Source: Boesenbergia rotunda
Lineage: Eukaryota > Streptophyta > Magnoliopsida > Zingiberales > Zingiberaceae
Reading direction: 5' to 3'
DNA length: 64,000 bases
Assembly (NCBI GenBank): GCA_024364735.1
Contig: JAGFNQ010004013.1
Span: 1-64,000 of the forward strand
Part shown: piece by piece, positions 11,938 to 23,080 of the stretch
Position numbering within the stretch: the first letter of the stretch is position 1
Layout of the letters: every line of letters starts with the position of its first letter
The notes under the pieces: generated by a model
Seen by the model: the letters and a program-made list of their open reading frames with translations, nothing else
Databases searched by the model: none
What the model was told of the DNA's origin: nothing
Made by a program: the position numbers and the translations under genes

Positions 11938-14460
11938 TCCACAGTCTTCTCAAAGATAGATTTGAGATCCGGCTATCACCAGGTCAAAGTCAGAGAGGGT
12001 GATATTCCGAAGACAGCTTTCAGAACCAGATATGGGCACTACGAGTTTGTAGTCATGCCTTTTGGGGTCACAAATGCTCCAGCGACATTTATGGACCTCA
12101 TGAACAGAGTATTCGGGAATACTTAGATAAGTTTGTCATCGTCTTCATTGATGACATTCTTATCTACTCAGGAACTCAGGAGGAACATGCTGAACATCTC
12201 AGGACAGTATTGCAGATTCTTCAGCAGAGCCAACTGTATGCAAAATTCTCAAAATGTGATTTGGCTCGATCAGGTGTCTTTTCTAGGTCACATCATCTCA
12301 AGGATGGGTGATGGTAGACCCCAGCAAAATAGAAGCAGTAAGTAACTGGATCAGACCGAAGAATGCCAGTGAGATCAGAAGTTTCTGGGTCTAGCCGGTT
12401 ACTACAGGAAGTTCGTAGAGAATTTCTCCAGAATAGCCTCCCCACTGACAGCTCTTACCAGAAAGAACAGGAAGTTTAGTGGACAAAGGACTGCGAGAAC
12501 AGTTTTACAGAGTTAAAGAGAAGATTGACTAGTGCTCCGATCCTGACTCTTCCAGAGACCATTGACAGCTTTGACATATATAGCGATGCGTCTAAATTAG
12601 GACTTGGAGCAGTGCTGATGCAGAATGGCAAGGTTATTGCCTATGCCTCTAGACAACTCAAGGATTATGAGAAGAATTACCCTACCCATGACCTTGAGCT
12701 AGCTACAGTAGTGTTCCGCTCTCAAGATTGGAGGCATACTTATACGGAGCTCAGTGTAGGATTTCACAGATCATCAGAGTCTAAAGTATTCTTTACTCAG
12801 AAGATCTGAACATGAGACAACGCAGGTGGCTTGAGCTAGTCAAGGATTATGACATTGACATCCTCTACCATCCAAGTAAAGCTAATAAGGTGGCAGATGC
12901 ACTTAGCAGAAAATCTAGTGCCACCCTACTAGCTTTGTCCACGATGTCACAGCCCCTTCGGAAGGAGTTATCAGAGTTCGGACTGGAAATTTTAGTTGGG
13001 CAGCTCTCCACTTTGACATTAGTGTCAACCCTGATTGAAGACATCCAGACAGCACAGGATCAAGATCCTGACCTTCAGAAAATCAAACAGGGGATAACAG
13101 AAGCCGAAAATGGAGAATTTCGCCTATCAGATAATGGGACACTGTACTACGGTGACCGCTTATGTGTTCTGAACCAAGAAGAGCTCCGAAGGAAGATCCT
13201 AGAGGACGCGCATAGATCTCCTTATGCAATGCATCCTGGTTCCACCAAAATGTACCAAGACCTCAGCGGACGTTTTTGGTGGCCTGGGATGAAGAGAGAC
13301 ATCGCCAGATATGTCAGTACCTGTCTGGCATGCCAAAGAGTCAAGGCAGAACATCAGAGACCAGGTGGAGTTCTGCAGCCTATTCAGATTCCAAAATGTA
13401 AATGGGAAGATATTTCCATGGATTTTATAGTGGGACTACCCAGAACAATGAATGGATATGATGCAATCTGGGTAATAGTAGACAGATTGACTAAGTTTGC
13501 CCACTTCCTAGCTATCAGGATCTCCTATTCCATGGAACAGCTAGCTCAGTTATACCTCAAGGAGATCGTCAGACTACATGGAGTCCCCAGGACTGTCATC
13601 TCAGATAGGGACAGTAGGTTCACTTCACACTTCTGGGAGTGCGTACAGACAGCACTAGGCACCAAACTGAAGTTTAGCACAGCTTTCCATCCTCAGACAG
13701 ATGGTCAGACAGAGAGAGTTAATCAAGTACTAGAAGATATGCTCAAAGCTTGTGCTCTAGATTTCAAGGGCAGTTGGTGCAGATACCTGTGCTTAGCAGA
13801 ATTCGCCTACAACAATAGTTATCAGGCCACTATCGGCATGGCACCCTATGAGGTTTATATGGGCGGAGGTGTAGATCTCCTATCTGCTGGTACGAGGGTG
13901 GTGAGAGGCAAGAGTTAGGCCTACAGATAGATCTTATAGATGATACCACCGTAGCCATACAGCAGATCCGCCAGAGAATAGAAACAGCTCAAAGCCGCCA
14001 GAAGAGCTATGCTGATACACGACGCAGACCATTAGAGTTTGAAGTTGGGGATTCAGTGTTCCTCAGAGTGGCTCCCATGAAGGGAGTAATGCGTTTTGGG
14101 AAGAAGGGCAAGCTAAGTCCCAGATATGTAGGACCATACCCCATCACTAGAAGAGTTGGCAAAGTAGCTTATGAGTTGGAGCTACCTCAGGAGATGTCAG
14201 CTATCCACAATGTATTTCATGTTTCCATGCTGAAGAAGCATATCCCAGATGCCACTCAGGTGATAGAGCCACAGACGGTACAAGTTCGCGAGGATCTCAG
14301 TTATGATAGTCGGCCTATTCAGATAATAGACCAAGCAGTTAAGAAATTGCGAAACAAGGGGGTACCATTAGTGAAAGTCATATGGCAAAATCACAGAGTA
14401 GAAGAGGCAACATGGGAACCAGAGGACAGCATGAGGCAGAAATACCCAGAGTTATTTTAA
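11938..14460 (+). pseudogene. Gypsy RT-RNase H-integrase-chromodomain, frameshifted
   Basis: This is the remainder of chromovirus Pol. The RT palm begins at FSKIDLRSGYHQ (about 11947). The catalytic FIDDILIYS is near 12144 after a one-base frameshift around 12115-12125. RNase H carries DASKLGLGAVL near 12585. A further shift near 12720 precedes the segment from 12812. The integrase zinc finger (MHPG..., CLACQ) is near 13225-13335, and the core has DFIVGL, SDRDSRF and QTERVNQ. Another shift lies near 13870-13918. The C-terminal piece (14056-14460) has the GPY-type region and ends in a chromodomain-like segment (VEEATWEPE). Several frameshifts make it non-functional, and it is more decayed than the copia copies. 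Confidence 0.88.
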
Positions 14461-14481
14461 GTTCGAGGACGAACTTTTTAT

Positions 14482-14495
14482 AAGGTATGGGGGAT
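14482..14495 (+). other. Gypsy polypurine tract
   Basis: AAGGTATGGGGGAT lies directly upstream of the 3' LTR start TGTAACG, the position expected for the plus-strand primer. Confidence 0.7.
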
Positions 14496-16910
14496 TGTAA
14501 CGCCCGAAAATTCTCAAAACTAATTTTAGAAATATCTTAGAATTTATTCTGAATTTATGGATATTTTTATAGAATTTTTCCATAAACGAACGTGGCAAAA
14601 AGGGATTAAAAAAAACCGTTTAAGTGGGATTTGATCCCTTAACCTACGGTTTGAGAGAGGACGGGACTTACCAAGAGAGCTATTTGATTTTGTTGAAATA
14701 GATTAAGGGAAACAATAGATAAGGTAGAATTAGTTAAATTCGCCCCCATAAGTATAAAAGAGGGAGTTACGAGTTTTAGGTTAATTTTCTCCCAACCCAG
14801 CGACGCCGACGCCCTCCCTCACGCACGCGACCTCTCCTCTCGCCCTCTCTCCCACGCGCGCGAACCAAGGGAAGATCCAAAGGATTTAAGAAGGAGGCTA
14901 CATTAGGGAATCTCTCCGAGGAAGAATTCTCCGTTAGAAGCTCTCCTTGTAACTCTAAGGATCGTTCCTTTTCCCAAAAACCTACGCTTTAGAGTCGTAA
15001 GAACAAGCGCAGGATGTAAGTACCCCCTCACCTGCAGTATAAGTAGTTTCGGTCGAATTTTTGTATGCTTTATCTCCTTATATGTATGTTCTATGATTAG
15101 AAATCGTAAATTATGAACAAGCACGCACGATAGGTGTTTGTTAAAATGTTCAGTTCAGTTAATGCTATAGAAAGCATTAAAGAATAGAAATTCTTGCTCC
15201 AGTTTATGATTGGGACCAAGGTCCAACGGGATGGGCTCCTAGTTGCCCCTAGGTTTAGATAACCTAGTAAAAGCAAGAATCAGAAAAGGAAAGAAAAGTA
15301 TAAAGGACTATTTTATTTTCAGTGGCATTGTACCGGACTCCGGTCCAGGGATAGGCTCCAAGTTGCCTCTAGGTTTAGATAACCTAGTATGGGATGGGCT
15401 CCTAGTTGCCCCTAGGTTTAAATAACCTAGTAGAACCCTAATGGATTCGGGATTTGCTACGTCGGGTTTATTAGGGATGCGCGCATAGTTGGTACATTGA
15501 CGGGCCCACAGCAGTTGATTATTACTTTCACCTACTATATGTATTTAGTTTTCAGAAATTCATATTAGCATGTGGTGAATTTAATAATTAGTTTTATGTT
15601 AGTTAGTTTCAGTTCCAGTTCAGATATGTATGTCATGCTATAGCTTACTTTTCAGTTTTAGTTCAGTATGTATCATGTCTCAGTTATATGCCATGACATT
15701 CTATGATATGTATTTTAGCATGAGCCTAGCATGATTACTTATGGATATGAGCATGTATGTGCATAGCATGTTTTACAAAAGCATAATTCGAGTTTTCATA
15801 GTTTTGTGAGGCTAGATGGTACTTACTAAGCTTTATGCTTATTAGTTTACATTTCCTTATACTGCAGATACAGGTAAAGGAAAGCACTAGTAGCGGAGGC
15901 GGCGGGCTTGATGCAAAGTGTGTGTGGTGGTGGAGTTGGAATAAAAGTCTTCGGAACTTGCAAAGCATAGAAAGTCTTTATTATGCTCCTTTAGTTATTC
16001 CGCAATAAATTATGTGAACCATGTATGAATTTAATTAGACTTGTATTCGTGGTGCCTAGTATGCTTGAAGTAGTTTACTTACCTGACTTAATATTGGTTT
16101 TGTGAATGCTTGAATGTCATGAGTCATTTACTTGTGATAGGGTAATTTAGACCCATGTTTACGCTTTAGGAGTAAAAACTTGATATTTTTGATCTACATG
16201 CTAAATACTTAAAATATGCTTGTTCTAATATTAATGCACCATATGGAATGACATGTAGTAGCTAAGGATGCCTTTAGATAGGAATACTAAACAGTTTCAA
16301 TAAGAAGTTGATACGAACTTGGCACATTCATGTTATGCTTTTACATGTCGTTTTGTGATTTCTAAGTTGTTATACATGCTAGAAACCCCCTACAAACATG
16401 TATCAAATGCCCTAGAATCATTGTAGACCTGTTAGGAAGCTTACATATGAATTTATGGAGCATTTGGTACGGAATAGGTCGACTTTGGCACATTCTGAAA
16501 CTCTGAAATCTGGGTTTTCAGAACTACTAGTCGACTGGGAAAACACCAGTCGACTGGTATCGGGCACAGAAACATTCGGTGGCCCGACCAGTCGACTGGT
16601 ATATATCAGTCGACTGGTGCTATGTAAAACAAAATTGGTGTAGAGCAGTTTGTTAGTGCTTTAGTCATGCAATGCAGAGGTTGGGGGATCAAATCTTGGC
16701 CAAGCTAATAAAATTAAAGTTTTTGTTTTATTTTGGCTGGTTAGTATTTTAAACATGATTATGAATTGTTAGTTCAGTAAATAGCGAAATAAGTTTTTTT
16801 AAAATTCTCCCAGTTGGTTTAGCATTATTAGAAATCATTAATTAGTCAGTTAGTCAGTTAGTTAGTAGCGATCCGCCTTAAAGCTTAGTACCAGAAGGCG
16901 GGTCGTTACA
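14496..16910 (+). repeat. Gypsy 3' LTR (2415 bp)
   Basis: It begins TGTAACG and ends GTTACA. A TATA-like AGTATAAAAGAGGG lies near 14751, followed by a GC-rich leader-like stretch (14800-14870). It contains a 42-43 bp repeat (three copies, 15228-15432) and four CAGTCGACTG-type palindromes at about 16528-16618. Related solo LTR: 23086-25413. Short ORFs within it are not supported. Confidence 0.9.
15228..15432 (+). repeat. 42-43 bp repeat, three copies, in gypsy LTR
   Basis: Copies start at 15228, 15348 and 15391; the last two are adjacent. Each begins GGGAT(G/A)GGCTCC and ends AACCTAGTA with an internal CCCTAGG-type palindrome. Confidence 0.85.
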
Positions 16911-19366
16911 CTACGACAATATTGGACTAATAAAATATATAACAGTCCATGAAGTAAATGCGAAAAATACAGAAAGCAGAAATAAATACTACGGTAGTAA
17001 AACCAAATACGGAAACAAACTCAACACCGGGGGACTGACAATTGAATCCTCTCCTGGCTCTAAGTTATGCAACTACCAGCTATCTGAAACAAAAATAAGA
17101 AGCAAGGGTGGTGAGTCTGAGCGGACTCAGTGGGTATATGAATAGACAATAGCATGACATAATCAAGCTTAATAAGTAGAGATACAACAGGTACAGTCCA
17201 TAAGGAATATAAGGAGACCTAAACATATATAACATATATAAAATGACATGGTGTAGAACATAATGACAACTAAACATGTAAGAAAAATCACATGATATAA
17301 TAACATCAAAACCTCTAAGCACATATAAAATAACGCGACATCAAAATCCCGACATATACATGCATGTCAACCATGTGCAACAATCATAGCTCATATAAAT
17401 GCAACAAACACAAGAAAATGCATAAATGCAATCAATGCATATGATGCAATGACATGTGTCACCCCTGATGCCAGTCAAGCCGCCAATACATCACATCTGT
17501 GTGACCGAGTGGGTAGGGTTGTGACAACTATACGCACTCCAACGGATACCACTAATACACGTGGTTGAGTGGACAGGATGCTGGGGAGTTAACTACTCCA
17601 AAACCCTAATATAAAGGGGGAGCTATCAACAGCTCTAATATCCCTCTAAAACAACGTTGAGGGTGTCACTGTTTGCCTACAACTCCAACATGTGTGACAT
17701 AACAGGACAGTTGCTCGCACTCTAGCAACTACCACGACAACAAGTGGTTGAGTGAACTGAGCAACTAAATGACTAATGACGACTTAATCAAATGAAAGCC
17801 AATAGTCGTTAGTATGCAACGTGCAGATATGGTGCATGATACAAGATGTAGGAACAACCGGAAAACAACAATGCGCCGGTAGAAATAATAAGTATCAGAA
17901 ACCAACTAGGAACCAACCAGAAGCCAACTAGAAACCAACGAACATGCAACTAAACTATTAGGTAGGATATTTCTAATGTCAAATAAACCTAGTTGTGTTT
18001 AATGAACCTCTAAGTACTCGCATATAAGCGGTACTTTACAAAACAAAAATTCAACGAAAGACTGTACGGATACAAAATTTCGAATAACTCGAAGATCAAC
18101 GAAGAAAGGTATCAACGGCGACAATAAACAATCAACGGCAAAGAACAAGGTCAAGCAACCTATTTAGACATAAACAACCATGCTTTAAGATAAAAGAACT
18201 ACACGAGTACAAAGGAGAAATACCTGCCTTTTATGTAGAACGTGTCCAAATAAATCTCCCACGATCAACCGTGCGAGTCCAACTTAAGGTCCTATGTCAA
18301 GGACTAAATTTAGCTATTTATAAAATTAAATAAATTAACCAAATAAACTACAAAACCTTATTAGGATATATCCTAATTACAACATGTTCTAAATCGAATC
18401 ATCTTATACATGACATATAACTTATACGACATATAAAAACAAAATTCAAGATTATCTAGCTTAAATTACATAAAACAGTCTCTTCTATACAAAATCTTAG
18501 GAAAATTACTGCAAAATAACAATTCTTGACATCACACTCATTTAAAAGAATACACATATCCTCTAATTATTCGTCCATCTCTATCCCCTTGCTTTTATTC
18601 TGTTCAATGAACACAATTCACTATGCGCATCCACAAAGTATTATCACTCACAAAACAATAGCAGTAACACTAATCACAAAACCCACTCATGCTGCATACA
18701 CGCACCTAACCAGGTTCTATCAAAACTAATAACTCAGTTCTTGATCAGAGTTATTAGTTTCAAAGAAGCATGGGAAACAATCGTTACCTCTGCTATGTTG
18801 GTAGGATGACCTCGCTCCTCGCTCAGATTCAGCGTAGCCAATTCCGAAAACCCTTGCTCTGCCCCTGTCCGGTGTCGACAACCCATAGCGAGCAAAACAA
18901 TCTCGTGTCAGAACAGAGGTGGAGTTGGGAGGCGAAGTCGGCTAGGGCTTCGCATGAAGAGGGGTTCTCTCGCACGGTCGAGTATGCGGCGTCGACTTGC
19001 TGTGCATGGATGAGCAGGAAGGAGAAGAAGAAGAATCCCGTGGAGATAAGGAAACCGCAACAGACTGTGCATCGGGCAGTTGGAGAGAGGGGAATCCGAG
19101 AGGGAAAGGTTGGTCGTCGACTTGCTTGCAGCGAGGAGGAGGAATTGCAGTGAGGGGGAGAAGAATAATCATCGGTGGCGGTTTACGAAGAGGGTGTTGG
19201 GTGAGGGCTTTGGGCGGGTTCGAGAGGAATCGGAGGAGAGGGATTAATGAGAGAATTTAGGGCTTTTAATTTGTTTTGGCTTTTTGCAAAAAGGTCTCTA
19301 AATTTGATTAATTCCAACTACACCCCTAATTTTTGAAATTTACCTCTAAAAATTCAGTATTTAACA
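16911..19366 (-). repeat. Antisense LTR of a Tekay-like element, left part displaced
   Basis: It is collinear with the solo LTR at 52156-57632 (without its own insert) and ends at 19366 in TTTAACA, which reads TGTTAAA on the minus strand. The low-coordinate end lacks the TGTCACGCC terminus and abuts the gypsy LTR, so the gypsy element most likely inserted into this LTR and the rest lies left of the window. Orientation is inferred from a GC-rich leader-like segment near the high end (18900-19260). Whether it was a solo LTR or part of a full element cannot be told. ORFs at 18770-19260 are leader artefacts. Confidence 0.75.
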
Positions 19367-20478
19367 TATGGTAAATGTCCATGGATTATACAGGATTTAA
19401 ATCTCAAACCTAGGAATTTTGTACATTAGGATTATGTATCATGCAAAAAATATGACATTGAGATCATATTGCATGAAAATTAATTTTTGATGTATAGATG
19501 TCATACAAACCAATGCTAGAGATGCTTTATGATTTAGTATGGGCAGATACATCAAGAGGAGGCCAAAATTAAGAGTTTAGATTAAGGTTCATTTGAACCA
19601 TTTAGATAGTTTTGGATTTTGTGTCAATTTGGGATCCGAGATATGTACATTTTTAAATGTATATTTTCCAAGTAGACATGGGTACCAAAAATCTCTCTAC
19701 AAAATTTGAGAATTTTTGAAGAATTATAGAATTATTGACACATTTCTGAAATTAGATTCAGAAATGCTGAAATATCAATTTCAAGGTGTCAGTTGACTGG
19801 TGCAGAGGGGCAGTCGATTGGTAATAGTACTTTCTAGAGTGAGAAAACTACTGTATGATTTTTTTCAACTGAATCAGTCGACTAGTACTTGTCTCAGTCG
19901 ACTAATACATGTTGAAATTATTTTCAACAATTCGAAAAGTGTTCTAATGTTGAAAAACATGTGTATAATCTTATGGGGGGTTAATACACAATGTTTATTG
20001 TCATTAGAGGGTAAAGAATCTAATGATTGAGATATTATTGGAATTCGTTTTAATGTATGACAAAGAGGGAGAATTAAGATTTAATTGGGAAATCCTTATG
20101 TATCTTTGCAAGAAATCCTAGCTCAAGGGGGAGCTTAGGTGAAGGGAGAGTTTTGTTGCTCATTTATTGCCAAAGGGGAAGTCTTGTAATAGGTTCTTAA
20201 AAAGCCTTTGGTAAGTTCAAGTGTAAGGGGAGCCTTGGGATAGGTTCTTAAAAAGTCTTTTTGGTAAAATTCCTAACTCAAGGGGGAGGTAAGATGTTGG
20301 CGAACCTTGTGATAGGATTCCATGCATTGGTTGCATTTGTATTGCATGTTGGCATATGCATTGGAGGTGTAAGTCCAAGATGTAGTCTTGGCAACGTAAG
20401 TTCAGTTTATTAGCATGTTTATTTGTTCTATGTTTTTCCTAACTTAAATGTATTGTCAAACATCAAAAAGTGGGAGAT
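19367..20478 (+). mobile_element. 3' non-coding internal region of a SIRE-type copia element
   Basis: Diverged but collinear with 36720-37180 of the SIRE-like element in block 3 (same order of landmarks: TACATCAAGA, AGTAGACATG, paired CAGTCGACTG-type motifs). It then has purine blocks typical of SIRE tails (CAAGGGGGAG) and a polypurine stretch AAAAAGTGGGAGAT at 20465-20478. No ORF is supported. It contains no counterpart of the second ORF found at 37497-38678. The left side was cut by insertion of the antisense LTR. Confidence 0.7.
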
Positions 20479-20925
20479 TATTGAGACAATCTACGGTCCG
20501 TGTGACCATATATTTTGATGTTTGGGCAAAGAGTTAAGTTAAGTTCATCCTTGTATTTGATATGTATATTTGAGTGTGCAAGTTTGCAGAATACACATAG
20601 ACTCAGCTTGATAGCTTCGGATCTGGCGAAGGATGGTGCATCCGAGCGACCGTGGGCAAGGCAATAACGATGAGCCAAGGGAAGCGCAATATGCGAAGGA
20701 TGACATGAGGACGAGCCATGGGCTTGTATGGATTCGAGGGATGAGAGTCAAAGGTATACGTGAAGGATGACATGAAGATGAGCTGTGAGTTTGTATGCAT
20801 CCGAGGGGCGAGAGCCAAAGGCCAAAGCGAAGAAGGCTTGAAGACAATAGTCAAGGCTTCAAAAAAGAGTCAAATGAGTCGTGAGGATCGGATTGTGAGT
20901 GAAATGTACTCGGAAAGGGATGTTA

Positions 20926-20967
20926 GCGTTACAAGCCGAGGCGTTACAAGCCGAGGCGTTACAAGCC
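20926..20967 (+). repeat. 15-bp tandem repeat, 2.8 copies
   Basis: GCGTTACAAGCCGAG repeated head to tail within the SIRE-type LTR, with no mismatch in the two full copies. Confidence 0.9.
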
Positions 20968-21444
20968 TTGATTGTGAAGTTGAAACGTTCACAATCAATG
21001 GCATTGAACACCTCTATTGATGGAGGTAGAAGAGAAACGCCTCGTTTTTTCCCTATAAATTGGCGTCCATATTGCAATCCAAAGGGTGAAACGAAGAAGG
21101 AATCGGAGCTTCTCGGATTTGGTTTGTGATCTTTCGAGTTGTGTCCTCGGTGACGTCCTCGTGACAGCAAGCAGAAGGCAAAGGGTAGAAGAGGATCAAA
21201 TCGCTGTAAGTTGCAAATCATTTCTTTTGCAATTTGATTTCATGCTTAGACACCAACAAGGGAAACTCTAGGTTTAGGGTTTTACCAGTTGACTGGTATG
21301 GGATTAGTCGACTGGTTGAGAACACAAAAAGATCAATCGCCTGGTGTCGGTTGAATTTGAACGTTGGGCTATAACATTCAAATTCGACAGCTGTCAGTCG
21401 ATTGGTGTTGGCACCAGTTGACTTGTAACGGCTGGATCATCAAA

Positions 21445-21467
21445 TGAGTTCTATTTAAGAGAACTCA
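21445..21467 (+). promoter_or_regulatory. TATA box inside a 7-bp inverted repeat
   Basis: TGAGTTC, a 9-base core TATTTAAGA, then GAACTCA. The arms are perfectly complementary. The same arrangement with different arms is at 30627 and 51617. Confidence 0.7.
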
Positions 21468-21820
21468 GTTTACTTAAGCAAGGTTGACGAAATTAGACTT
21501 CGTTAAAGGTCAATTAGTAGTCTAAGCTCTTAGAGGTTTTCAGCGAGGTTGTGGTGAGGTTTCTCCACCCATAAGGAGCTACATGAGCTAGCCGAAGGTT
21601 TTCCGGGGATTCATCCACTGATGGATCAAGATCATCCACTTTACGGATAGCCGTAGAATATGAGCATCATCTCCGAACCACATTACATCGGTTTGTTCTC
21701 CTGATTTAGCTTTGTTTATTAATATTTTCGCTGTGTAAGCTAACCGTATAGGAAGAAATCGAAGAAGTAGAGGGGCAACGTCTATTCACCCCTCTCTAGA
21801 TGGTCATCCGATCCCGTACA

Positions 21821-23080
21821 TTTAACTCAATGACAATAAGTAGCATCATCAAAACCCAAGGCTTTGCTCTAATATCTTAACATTCAGAGGGTTTCAACAC
21901 AAATTCAATAGATGAAGAATACAATCAGGTCCTGTAAAACCCATCAATTCCTTCTTTTAAGCTTTTCTTAGTTTTTTTTTTCTTTTAGCTCACTCTGTTG
22001 TTTTTTTCCATGCAATGCCTTGGCATCACTTACCTCACTTCCGATTTATCACATTTAGACTACATTCATTACACGACTCAGCTCATTGCTACCACACCCT
22101 CCATAGATTTCCAATTAAACCAATTGAACAGAAGCTAACAGAAACAACATCCAAATAGATCAACTAAACTATCAGCAACTTTTTCTTGCATATGTTGTAA
22201 TCAATCTAAAATAGGAAGTTACTTACTGTGCAGTAATAAAATTTCATTTCATCAATAACTAATGTTACAACTTTTTTTCTTGTTATACTGACTAATTCCC
22301 ACTATCCTCAATTAACAACAAAGATCAACACCCTGAAATTCAACAATATCCATAGTAACATTTCAAATAAATATAAGGACAACCTCTTTATTCCAACTTT
22401 GGACAATATAACTCATCAAGAATATCAACCGAAACTTTCAATTGAATTAAGGGCAAGCAAAGATGATCAAAGATGACAATGCTAGATGAAATTATTTTTT
22501 TTTCTTTTGAAGAAAATTACAGGGAAAGAAATTGCAAATTATAAGAAAACAAGAACAAAAAATAATATCCTTAATCATTTTTATGCATACACATGTTACC
22601 ATAGTTTCAAAAAGAAGCAAAGCAAGTTCTAAAATATCAATTATCATGAGTGTCATCATACAAAAATAAAGATAAAAAATAAGCATGATGGCGGTCCTCA
22701 CTAGGTAATTTTGTCTGTCACACTCAATCAATCAAGATAGAATCCATCACCATACATATGACCAAATGCTAGTAAGAAACTTACTTATGCAAAAATATAT
22801 ATATATATATATCCAAAATTTGATAGTCAAATTTAATTAATTTTTACAATTCTTGAGGCATTATGTAAGAATGCATAGGGAATTATTTCAAAACAAACCA
22901 CGCAAAATCCAAACAAGACCAAAACAAAGTGCATAAATGGAAAAAAAGAGAAAAGTGTAAAGCAAGAAAGAAATGTATGAAAGCAAACAACTACACAAGT
23001 ATAAAAATAAAGAAAAGAAAAGAACAAACTCCTCTTTATTTTTGTTAACTTTAGGCGATTTAGAAGTAGAACTCATGGTG
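21821..23080. other. No gene seen; AT-rich, with a (TA)n run
   Basis: This stretch has no convincing ORF on either strand. A (TA)n microsatellite is at about 22795-22813, and purine-rich tracts occur on the plus strand at 22490-22700 and 22930-23035. The minus strand at 23076 has a short ORF starting MSSTSKSPK that soon becomes low-complexity; it lies next to the minus-strand coding traces beyond the solo LTR. The region may belong to an old element whose other pieces are at 25419-28000. Confidence 0.4.

Larger units (their letters stand above)
7285..16910 (+). mobile_element. Ty3/gypsy chromovirus (Tekay-like), 5' LTR mostly missing
   Basis: The last 167 bp of a 5' LTR (7285-7451) is followed by a primer-binding site, a leader, gag-pol, a polypurine tract and a full 3' LTR (14496-16910). 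LTR ends read TGTAAC and GTTACA. Domain order is gag, protease, RT, RNase H, integrase and a C-terminal chromodomain-like segment, which is the chromovirus arrangement; the long LTRs fit Tekay/Del. It is interrupted by a copia solo LTR in the leader and by an inverted copia LTR tip with an assembly gap in RT. The bases after the 3' LTR are CTACG; the matching left duplication, if any, is outside the window. Confidence 0.88.
20479..21820 (+). repeat. SIRE-type 3' LTR (about 1342 bp)
   Basis: It starts after the polypurine tract with TATTGAGAC (a changed TGTTGAGAC) and ends near 21820 after the TTCACCCCTCTCTAG block typical of SIRE LTR ends. It is homologous to the LTRs at 29864 and 39668 (shared landmarks TTTGCAG.ATACACATAG and GGTTTCTCCACCC). 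It holds a 15-bp tandem repeat (20926-20967), CAGTCGACTG-type motifs (21280-21425) and a TATA box inside an inverted repeat (21445-21467). ORFs here are repeat artefacts. Confidence 0.8.
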
